Shown here: piece by piece, positions 36,994 to 46,900 of the stretch | How positions within the stretch are numbered: the first letter of the stretch is position 1 | Layout of the letters: the number at the start of each line of letters is the position of its first letter | Assembly (NCBI GenBank): GCA_964247055.1 | Contig: OZ176055.1 | Span: forward strand, 9,486,001-9,550,000 | Source of the DNA: Paragordius varius | Taxonomy: Eukaryota; Nematomorpha | Length of the DNA stretch: 64,000 nucleotides | Direction: 5' to 3' | Translations under genes and position numbers: made by a program | Notes under the pieces: model-generated | Seen by the model: the letters and a program-made list of their open reading frames with translations, nothing else | Databases searched by the model: none | Told to the model about the DNA's origin: nothing

Positions 36994-39900
36994 ATGAATC
37001 AGACAGCAAACGGTGATGCTTCTAAGCCACCGCCAATAAGTATTTCAGTCGAAGAAATAAATCCCAATTTTAATACTTATGATATCGACAAAGGTTGGCA
37101 TTACTTACAAATTATAATAAAGTTCAATATAAATATGCAAACGGGAATATTAAAGGTGCTTATAGCCCTTCCACTCCATGTTTGGATTACACCTTCCCAG
37201 AAAAGTTTTTTAAAGCCGATCCGGCTGACGCTCAAAACCCATTAGACTTGGAACTTTTTCTTTCTAAGCGAAAAGGTTCACAGGTTCAAAAAGATAAACA
37301 TGTTTCCAGAAAAATTAAGTAATACATTAATTTTGTTTACGACCATTTTAGGTCATTTTACAAGAAACAAGATCATTTAATCAAAGAATTTGAAGAACAC
37401 ATCAATTACAATCCTTTGGATAACCTTGCACAAATCGAAGCAAATAAAGAACCTGGTGATTCCAACCTTGCCAAAATCACATTTGCCATAAATTTAGTAT
37501 TTTAATAATATTTATAATATAACTATGTTTTACTTAAAATCTATTAGTCTTAAAATTCATAAAATTTAATTATGTCTTCGGAGGGTAAACATAATTTGTT
37601 TTTAATATTAATGTATATACATAAATTATTGAAAATTCATAATTTAAATTTCAAAAACAAAACAATTGAAATTAAATTTAGTAATATATGATCCCTTTGT
37701 CAATAGTAATTGTCACCACATTAGGGCACTATCATTCAACTTTTCATCCATTCACAAATATTTCGTTTATATATCTATTGCAATTTTGGTTTGAAGTAAT
37801 CGGTAATTTAAACTAAATAAAATAAATACCTAAATGTAATTTAATTTCCGAACAAATCAAGCTCCATACCCTAAATTGATTATTTTAGTTTAAAATATAT
37901 TAAAAAAATGTTTCCATGTTTTGTGGAAGCTCTTTGCAATGGATCAAATAAAAGAATATTTTTAATAAAGAAATTAAAGTAAAAAATGAATATTAGTATG
38001 AAAATAAAAAAGAAACAAAGGGCATACCCATTACTAATAATTTTGTTTTACTATTAGTGAAAAAATAAGGAAAGGATGTAATATCATACCATACTACTAC
38101 GTAATATTCTTTCCCTTAATTAGTAAATAGTAAAAAATACTGATTATTTAATTAATGGGTATGGTAATGCTTACTCGTGCACCATGGCCCTTTGTTTCTT
38201 TTTTATTATCATCACTAATAATATTCATTTTTTTTATACTCCTAATATTAATTTCTTTCGTAATAACGATTGTTAAAATCCATAATATAACGATAAAGGA
38301 TAAATAATTGAATAGAATTATATGAAAGTATAAATAGAAATTATAAACGATATTACAAATATTCTTTAGTTTTTATGCAATACTTTTTTCTAAATGCATA
38401 AACTTTTTTTTTCTAAATTTTTTTTGTTTTGTCTCTCTTTAAAAAAAGTGTCTGATGATTATGAAAGCAGTGGCCGCTGCTCTTTCCGATTCGCTTTCTA
38501 TTATCTCAAGTTTGGTGGATTCATGCGTTGATCTCGTTTCCGGCATTATAATTTGGTACAGTAATAAAGCTAGTCGAAAACCTAATCTATACCATTATCC
38601 ACAAGGTAGGAACAATTAAGTATTCGTTTTTTAATATTTTATAGCGGATAGTTTGTTTATTAAAGTTAAATATTTTATTTGTTTGTTTGTTTCATGCATT
38701 TTAGTTAGATTTTATAATAAAAAAACTATATTTCATGTTTATGTAAAAATTATTAGGTTATATTTGTTTTTTGCATTTTATTTAATCGTTGGCACAGTTT
38801 GCAATGAATATTCATTTTTTTATATTTTTACCATTTTCAAAGGTAATTACATAAAAATATTTAAAATTTTTGTTTGTCATATACATTTTATATTAATTTA
38901 AATTTCTGGGTATTTAACGATTTTAATAGTTTAATGAAAAAATTTGCTAATGTCTTACATTGAAATATTTAAAAGTTTTTATTTTTGATTGTGTACGGAT
39001 TTAGTATATTAATTTTTTGCATGATTATTACTTGGAGAAACATTAGAATAGCTTTGTTTTTTACTTGTTAAATATATTTTTTGTAAACTTATATCAATTA
39101 AAACATGCATATTTATAATCATAGTAAAAGACATATATATATATATATATATATAATATCTAATTGTGTTTACTTATAAAAAATTGCTAATTTAAATTTA
39201 TACCTTTTTGTGAATTATTTTTGCGATAACGTTTTTACGGGGGGGAGGGGGGGGGGATTAAATTTGTTTAATATGAAAAATAGAATTATTCATGCATGAA
39301 ATTCCTCTTTATCTTTGAAATAAAAAATTAATCAATTATATCTTCCACAATGTATGGAAAGATGAATAAATATCATTTCGTTTATCACTATCTGTCATAA
39401 TTAGTGTTTAATCATTTACATATGTAAAATATTTTATCATAAATTATTTATATAGCCATTTTCTGAAGTTTTTCATATTTTTTTGGTACTTTTAAAATTT
39501 TAATCATTATTCCCACCCAAACCACTAGTTTTTTGCAAATTTTTTAATACAACACAAAAATAATATTTTTTTATATTTTTATTAAAATATTTGAAGATTA
39601 TAAAATTTTATATCCATTATTATCTTAAAAATTATATTAATTTTTTTCTAAATTTGGGTTTTTTTACGGATGATATATGTCCATTTACACAAGAAATGAT
39701 ATAAACATTGAATAAAATTATATTTTACTGATGGAAATATTATGGATTTATTTCAAAAAAACTCTTAGAAGCTTTTTCATTTCTAGGGAATCCAAAATAA
39801 ATTAAATATAAGAAATCATGACTTATATTGCATTTTATTTTCTAGGTCGAACGAGGTTAGAACCTATTGGTCTTATCATACTCTCCTCTATAATGGCAAT

Positions 39901-42603
39901 CGCTTCATTTCAAATCATTTTCACTTCCATTGGGCAAATGATAAAGGGTGATATGCATCCCAAAGTTGATACCGCTACCCTAGTTATAACTGTAACTACG
40001 ATAGGTTAACACAATTTACAGAGATTTTTAGATTAGAAATTAAAAATGTGGTCTTTTAAACTTATTTTGAACATTTTTTACTGATACATTTTGAGTACAT
40101 TAATATAAAAATTTATAAATGTAGGTTTTAAGTTTTTAAGCAAAGAGCTATCAATTTAATGGTAGAAAAGTGTCTTTAAAGTCAATTATAATGACAAGTT
40201 TCTAGTTTTTTCAACATAAAAGGTATTTAGTATATGTTAAAGAATAGAATATAACCCTATATCTAATGATTTTATCTTTTTTAAATTATATCGATTGAAT
40301 AAATTTAATATGGTTGACAAAAAAAAAAGAAAAACCTTTTTTTTACAAAAATTGACCTTTTTCCTCTCAATAAATAAAATAATTATTTTATGCCTTATAT
40401 TTTCAAAATAATTATATAACTAGTTGTTAAACTAATACTTTGGATTGCTATGAGACGTTACACTACGCCAGGAGCTAAAGTTCTTACTATGGATCAGCGA
40501 AATGATTTTTTCTCAAATACGGTCGCTCTAATATGCGCCTACATTGGTAATTTTTTTATAAATGAAGATAATTGGAATTACACAGACAAAACTTACGTAA
40601 AAATATAAAAACAAAATTTATTTTTTAAATGATACCCATATACTGTTTCAAACCTTAATTTATGGTATAAGCCTCATTTAAATACAATGGTAAAATACAT
40701 GATTGATTTTGTTACCAATTTAGATTAATATATCTTACGTTGCAGTTTAAAACAATAAGTTTTATGTCAAAAAAATTAAAGAATTAAAAAGTATAGTTTG
40801 TTGTCTTTTAGAGAAAAATATATGTCTTTTATTTTTGCGTTTTGTCCGTATAATGTCAATTTTTACTGTAATTTCTAAAAGAGGAAGCATATGTTTCTAC
40901 TGTTTTATGCACCAAACTATTTAATTAGATTCTAACCTAACGCGGAATGCAAATTCCGAAATTTTTAATATGGTTTTATGATTCGTTAAAATAATGTAAA
41001 ATAATAAATTATTAATATGTTTTTAAATTACAGTAAAAATTGAAATTATACGGGCAAAACATAAAAAATAAATACAATTTTTTTTGAAAAGACAACCATA
41101 CTTTTTTAAACCTTAATTTATCTTATACAAAACATTTAATTACAATCGTAAAATACACAATTGATTGTGTTACCAATTTGCATTAATATATTATATTTTG
41201 TAGTTTAAAACAATAAGTTATATGTAAAAAATTAAAGATTTTATAAGTATAGTTTGTTGTCTTTTAGAGAAAAATATGTCTTTTAATAGTTATGTTTTGT
41301 CCGTATAATTTTTACTGTAATTTACAAAAGAGGAAGCAAATGTATTACTGTTGCATCAAACTATTTAATTTGATTCTAACCTAACGCGGAATGTTTTGAA
41401 AATTCTGAAAAATATGGTTTAATGATTTCTTAAAATAATGTAAAATAATAAATTATTAATATTGTTTGTTCTAAAATACAGTAAAATTGAAATTATACGG
41501 ATAAAATATATAAATATATAGACAAATTTTTAAAAACAACCATACTTTTTTAAACCTAAATTTATCTTGTAACATTTAATTACAATGGTAAAATACATAA
41601 TTTTGTTACCATTACATTTCTATATTTTATACTTTTCATTTTAAAACAATAAGTTTTATGTAAAAAAATTAAAGAATTAAAAAGTATAGTTTGTATTTCA
41701 AAAGTAAATTTGTTTTTATATTTTCACGTTTTGTCCGTCCGTATAATTTCAATTTTTACTGCAATATATATTCAGGTTTTCTTTACTGGAGGTATGCGGA
41801 TCCGATTGGTGCACTCTTAATCGCCATTTATATTGCAATGAGTTGGTGGTTAACTGGATATAGTATGAAACTTATTATTTTTTATTTAGTTTATAAAATT
41901 TTGTAGTTTAAGCAATCCACTATAAAGTTATTTTAAATTTAAAGAAAAACTTATCTTACATGGATGTATAAAAAAATTTGTGGTTGATATAACCCTAACC
42001 AACGATTTTGTAATTATGACTGAGTTTAATTTTGATTTTGCGACTTCTCTAATAGGCAGCCGTTTAGTTTAATTTAATGGATAATTTTATCAGAAATAAA
42101 AAAATAATCTATTTCAACACTAAAAAGAATATTTTCATGGAGCAAAATATCACTAAAAATTGTTTTTTCTTTTTTCGCGTTGAATAGAACAAATCCAATT
42201 CCTTACGGGCCATACAGCACAATCACGTTTTTTGCAACTCATCACATGGATTTGTTTGAATCATAACGAAAAAATACTCAAAATCGATACTGTCCGTGCT
42301 TTCCATTTTGGGAACAATTTTTTGGTTGCTATAATTCCCTATTTTTTTATTTTTGAATTGTACAGCATATCTTGCAAATATTTAATAAAATAATTATTTG
42401 GACAAATATTCCAAATTTTGATAAACTTTCTTTAGGTTGAAGTGGACATTATGTTGCCCGAAACTATGGCGCTAAAGGAGGCACATGATATTGGCGAAGA
42501 GTTACAAAGAAAATTGGAAAGTTTACCACAAATAGAGCGCGCATTTGTCCATCTTGATTATGAAACTGAACATAGACCCATTGAAGAACATAAAATACCT
42601 TAG
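36994..42603 (+). CDS. cation diffusion facilitator, DxxxD (Mn-type)
   Basis: Nine exons give 423 residues: 36994-37093, 37123-37318, 37352-37496, 38449-38605, 39846-40004, 40424-40546, 41776-41862, 42188-42324, 42436-42603. A cytosolic N-terminus of about 130 residues is followed by [14 protein letters not shown] and six membrane segments. TM2 holds [10 protein letters not shown] and TM5 starts [15 protein letters not shown], so both metal-site motifs are DxxxD. Known CDFs with DxxxD in both places transport Mn2+ (plant MTP8-11 type); Zn2+ members usually have Hxxx[13 protein letters not shown] before TM4 and YADPIGALL at TM6 are family marks. The C-terminal domain ([39 protein letters not shown]) forms the cytosolic dimer. 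It exports or sequesters divalent metal by proton exchange; the organelle cannot be told. Introns 1 and 2 are 29 and 33 nt; later ones are 111-1240 nt and carry repeats. Confidence 0.92.
37094..37122 (+). other. ultra-short intron, CDF intron 1 (29 nt)
   Basis: Starts GTTGGC and ends AATAAAG, phase 1. Joins TYDIDK to [12 protein letters not shown]. The unspliced frame runs on for a while but loses all similarity to the family and stops at 37245. Confidence 0.78.
37319..37351 (+). other. ultra-short intron, CDF intron 2 (33 nt)
   Basis: Starts GTAATAC and ends CATTTTAG, phase 2; an in-frame stop follows the donor when unspliced. Removal joins HVSRKIK to [16 protein letters not shown], as in the family. 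ATTAAT may be the branch site. Confidence 0.88.
37986..38232. repeat. foldback element (family F) in CDF intron 3
   Basis: Left arm ATGAATATTAGTATGAAAAT then AAAAAAGAAACAAAGGGC; right arm GGCCCTTTGTTTCTTTTTTA then CTAATAATATTCAT. The arms are near complements and an inner pair ATACCCATTA/TAATGGGTAT also exists. Non-coding. Confidence 0.68.
39128..39256. repeat. TA run and G-rich run in CDF intron 4
   Basis: A TA microsatellite at about 39133-39153 and a G-tract with one A interruption at about 39238-39255. Simple sequence only. Confidence 0.75.
40560..41761. repeat. tandem triplication built on MITE family B
   Basis: Three family-B copies in a row: about 40570-40868, 41031-41317 and 41479-41761, separated by two near-identical spacers of about 160 bp (40869-41030 and 41318-41478) sharing GATTCTAACCTAACGCGGAA and AATAATGTAAAATAATAAAT. 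So a unit of about 450 bp (MITE plus flank) was duplicated in tandem within CDF intron 6, which it nearly fills. Confidence 0.82.
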
Positions 42604-42661
42604 AGTTAAATCTTAGTAAAAAAAAACGCACAAAAAATCCATGATAAACTGCCAATATATA

Positions 42662-42879
42662 CAGTAAAAATTGAAAATATAAAGACAAATATTTTATTCA
42701 AGACACCTAATATAATTTATTGTTTTGAATTGCAAAGTATAAAAAAGAGATGTAGATTGGTAACACAATTTAAATTATTATATTGAAAGGTTAATAAAAA
42801 TATAGTTTGTATTTTTGAAAAAAAATATTTGTCTTTATATTTTTTTACGTTTTGCCTGTATAATTTCAATTTTCACTGT
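42662..42879. mobile_element. MITE family B, short copy
   Basis: CAGTAAAAATTGAAAATATA at the left and TTTTGCCTGTATAATTTCAA then TTTTCACTG at the right, 218 bp with TA flanks. Between the CDF and rhodanese stop codons. Confidence 0.75.
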
Positions 42880-43161
42880 ATTAGTAAATTTAGCAAAAAT
42901 TTAATATTTATACAGTATGCATAAATATATATTGCTATTTTTTCATTATTAATTGTTACCAAATAGCATATATGTATATATATGAAAGGAAAAATAATTT
43001 TGGTTTATAGTTAATTTTTCATGCTATTCACCAATAGAAAAGCTCTTTGCTGTATATGCTATTTTGGCAATATTTAATCAAAAAAACGAGCAGTTTCTAG
43101 TTACACTGTAATATATATATATGTCTGTCTGTATATAATCTTTATTAAATTTTATTTAATT

Positions 43162-43348
43162 TACAGTATGCCATTTAATGGTTGCTTATATCTCTCTCTA
43201 TAGTAAGGCAATTTGCAACACAGGAGTTGTGTATGAAAAAAAAAAGGTTTGTTTAACCTTTTGTTGTTTTTTTCCATACACTACTGTGTGTTGCAAATTG
43301 ACCGACTATAGTGTTGTGAAATAAGCAACCATTAAAATGCATAATGTA
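43162..43348. mobile_element. MITE family C, hairpin-like copy
   Basis: TACAGTATGCCATTTAATGG at the left and AACCATTAAAATGCATAATG at the right. The internal GTGTATGAAAAAAA and TTTTTTTCCATACAC arms make a long hairpin. Confidence 0.75.
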
Positions 43349-43480
43349 AAATCCATCATCTCGTCTCTAAAAAATTGTGAATTATTACAACATAAAATTG
43401 TGAATAATTATACTACACCAAATGCAAGAATCTGTAAATAATTTTATTTTTATAACCATAAATAAGTAATTAAATGCATA

Positions 43481-43901
43481 TTATTTTTTCCATTGACTGA
43501 AACCACCATCCAGATTTATTGCACTGCAAAAATTAAAAAAGCTTGATACTTTGTTATGCCATTTTGTCTAGCCAATTGTGTGGCTAATAAACCCCTTCGC
43601 CCAAGTTGACAATAAAATACGACATTACAATCGGGATCATGAAATAATTTCTTTTGATTCTCATCCAAAGATTCTTCTAACAAAGCAAAATTTTCTTTAA
43701 ATTTAGTTACTGCGTATGTTTTAGATATCAAAAGATTACTAGGGACATTTATAGAGTTTTCAATTTTTCCACAAGAGCCCTCTTCTGGATTCCTGACATC
43801 AATTAATAAACATTTTTTATTTTTATCTTCCAAAATATCTGCTAAATTTGAGCCGGAGATTGATTCAGCCTTTTAAAATTAATCCAAAGAAAAAATACCA
43901 T
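43481..43901 (-). CDS. single-domain rhodanese (thiosulfate sulfurtransferase-like)
   Basis: Three coding pieces give 121 residues: 43899-43901 (start codon only), 43550-43869, 43481-43523. CLLIDVRNPEE (21-31) is the opening strand and cdc25-type motif, NSINVPSNLL (39-48) the second conserved block, and VVFYCQLGRRG (84-93) the active-site loop with C88 in the CxxGxR form, so sulfur transfer is likely intact. The C-terminal NLDGGFSQWKK is the usual rhodanese end and is only obtained by removing a 26-nt intron; otherwise the protein ends in an unrelated AFLIFAVQ. A 29-nt intron after the start codon is inferred from the open frame MAESISGSNLADILED; the second piece alone has no upstream ATG. 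No targeting signal is seen. Likely a TSTD/Hsp67B2-like protein. It is head to head with Cactin, 41 bp apart. Confidence 0.85.
43524..43549 (-). other. ultra-short intron, rhodanese intron 2 (26 nt)
   Basis: On the minus strand starts GTATCAAG and ends TTTTTGCAG, phase 2, with TTTAAT as possible branch site. Removal gives GITNAINLDGGFSQWKK, a standard rhodanese C-terminus. Confidence 0.88.
43870..43898 (-). other. ultra-short intron right after the rhodanese start codon (29 nt)
   Basis: On the minus strand starts GTATTTTTTC and ends TTTTAAAAG, phase 0, directly following an ATG. Removal gives MAESISGSNLADILED in frame with the rhodanese domain. It rests on frame and splice signals, not on homology, because this N-terminus is not conserved. 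Confidence 0.6.
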
Positions 43902-43942
43902 AATACTGACGCCTATCTGTACTCATACATTCGTTTTGGCAA
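43902..43942. promoter_or_regulatory. 41-bp divergent gap between rhodanese and Cactin starts
   Basis: Only 41 bp separate the two start codons, so 5' UTRs and promoter elements must be shared or overlap the genes. No TATA box or clear initiator is visible in it. Confidence 0.5.
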
Positions 43943-46900
43943 ATGGAATCCGAGTCGGCAAAAGCTTTGCGAAAATCGCTAGAAACTCCTGAAGAGAAGC
44001 GAGCTAGGAGATTGGCTAAAAAACTGCTTAAGGAGAAGAAAAAGAAAGAAAAGCTTGGTTGGGATGACGAACATTTATCTTATACGAATGTGGATAATCC
44101 ATTTGGTGATCCAAATTTGCATAGACCATTCATATGGAAGAAAAAGTTTGAGAAGGAAGGTTTTAAATTTTTACTTAAAGGCCATATAGGTATCGATAAT
44201 GTTAGTCAATCCAAGCTGCTTGAAATAAATTATCAAAAACAGGAACAGAATAAACTGGAATTAGATAAAGTTAAGAAAAGGCGATGGCTTTATGAAAAAG
44301 AAAAGGAAGATAGACAGTATCAAGTAAATCAGTATTTTATAAATATTTTATATCCAAATTGTTTATTTCATTAATTATAAACGGTATTTAGGTTTCTTCA
44401 ATTCTTATATTTGGATATTTTTTTAGCGTGTGTATTATAAATATTTGAATCTTTTTGTAGTTATTTTGTTGTAAATTTTTTAAATTACTTAATTAATTTT
44501 GGGTTATATACAATTTTGCCAATTCTCGTTTTTTTAATTCAAAAGTAAATAAAAACTCTTTTATACAGTAGATTAAGAAATGTATAATATAAAGTTTTAT
44601 TAAAATTAAACCGTTATAGCATAGCTAGCTGGTATCAAATGCTGCGGTTTAAAATATTTTGACTTTAACCACATATTCAATAGAGAAATTTTAAAGAATT
44701 AAAAATTTAATTGTCCGAAAAATTGACAATTCCTACTTTAATACGGCTTTATATTTTAAAAAATGAAACTTATTAATTAAATATTTTTCTATAAAATTAT
44801 TTTTTGGAAAAATTATAACCATATTATTTTGAAAAAAAATATAATTTAGGTTGAAATGATGCAACGTGAGAAAGAGGCTCAACAGTTTCGGGAATGGGAA
44901 CAGCAAGAAGATAAATTCCATTTGGAACAAGCCTTACTTAGGTTCGTTTTTTTAAATATTTCAAAATTTGAATTTTATAATTTTTTGGGCAAATAAAATT
45001 ATTATTGTTTTTTTATTCTGAAACACTAGATTTAAATTTGTGTTATCTAGAGACATATTATAATATCAAAAATGAAATTAGCATGCACTTTTTTGTATAT
45101 AAAATAAAATTTTACTTTTTAGTTTTGACCATATTTTTTTACAACTTTAGTAAGACTGTACATAGTTCTCACAATGAGTTTTAGGCAATAAAAAATGAAA
45201 TGTAATTATATTATTTTGAAAAAAATACGAACATATTATATATTAATGGAGCAAAAAATTATGATTCGGATATATACATATATATATAATAATTTCATTT
45301 TTCTAAATTAATGTCATTCTTTAGAGGGACGGATTCATTTTCTTTTATAATCTAAATTAATTTATATTTAAATGTAAATTTATTTTGTTTCTTCTATGTC
45401 ATCAGATCTGAAATCCGTATTAAAGATAATCGTGCAAAACCGATCGATTTATTAGCCAAATACATTAATAGTAAGGGCGAGGATATATCCGTTGAAATTA
45501 ATGAACCTTACACTTACCTTAACGGTTTAACCATTCCTGATCTCGAAGACTTGTTGGAGGATATTAAAGTAGTACTTTTTTAATAACTTTTTTATCTAAA
45601 AAAAAGAGATTTATTCATAAAATTTTTCTTATTTTGGTCATATGGGTTTTTATTTTAATCATCTTTTTTTAACCGTTAGATACTCACACCTTTTTTTGAT
45701 ATGAATGTGTATAGATATATATAAATATATATTGATTGAATATTTTTGGTTTAGTGTCTTCATAAATTAAGATCACACATTGAAAAGAAAAGCTCAAGTT
45801 GTGTTAAAATGTAAAAGTTAATCCTTTTTGTTTTAAAAGAAAGTTTTTTTTTTAATTTTACTGAAAATTCATTTGATTATACCGAAACTTATTCTCCATT
45901 GAAGAGAGTTGTATTTATCACAATTTATATTTAATAACATTTACCCAATTATCAAACGAAAAAGTTATTAGTATCAATAAAAAATTTAATCTAATTCTTT
46001 TATAATAATTAAATTTGAGAAATACAAAACCTATTTTCTTTTGAAATAAAAAAGCAAAAATTTATACACATATTCTTATTTAGGTGTATATGGAATTGGA
46101 ACAAGGCAAAAATGTTGAATATTGGAAAGATATAACCACTATCGTAGCGGATGAGTTGGAAAAATTGAAACAAATTGTGGCTGCTGAAAAAGATGGTTTT
46201 TTATTTATAATTTTTTTTTTATATGCTTTTAATTTTTATTTTGAAAAACCTTAAATTATGAAAAAAAATATATATGTGGACTTAAATTAATCTAATATTA
46301 AATCAAAAATTTAAACTTTTACAAAGTATATTAATATATTACATTAGCATATTTTTGTTTTAAATATCGAGATGTAATCAATAATATATAATTCAATATT
46401 TGATTTCACTCTTGAATAATTCAAATTCACCCTAAAATTTTAATATGTGTTTTCGGGCAGCTAATATAACTCATCATTAATAAGAAATATATTCTTATGG
46501 CATAGTTTATTATTATTTCAGTATTGTCTAAATTTTAAACGAAATTTAATTTTTAAAAATATATAATAATTCAAATTCACCTTAAAAAATATATTATGTG
46601 TTTTTGGGCAGCTAATATAACTCATCATTAATAAGAAATATATTCTTATGACATTTATCTTATTCAGTATTGTCTCAATATTTTAAACGAAATTTTATTT
46701 TTTTAAATATAAAATAATTCAAATTCACCCTAAACATAAATTATGTGTTTTCGGCTAATATAATTCATCATTAATTAATAAGAAATATATTTTTATGGCA
46801 TAGTTTATTATTTTTTCAGTATTGTATTAACAATGTACGAAATATCATTTTTTTAAATATAGGTAATTCAAATTCACCCTAAAAATAAATTATGTGTTTC

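Noticed and set aside
37094-37245. Read-through of CDF exon 1 without splicing
   Set aside because: The frame stays open for about 50 codons but loses similarity to CDF proteins; the downstream text is only in frame after removing 29 nt.
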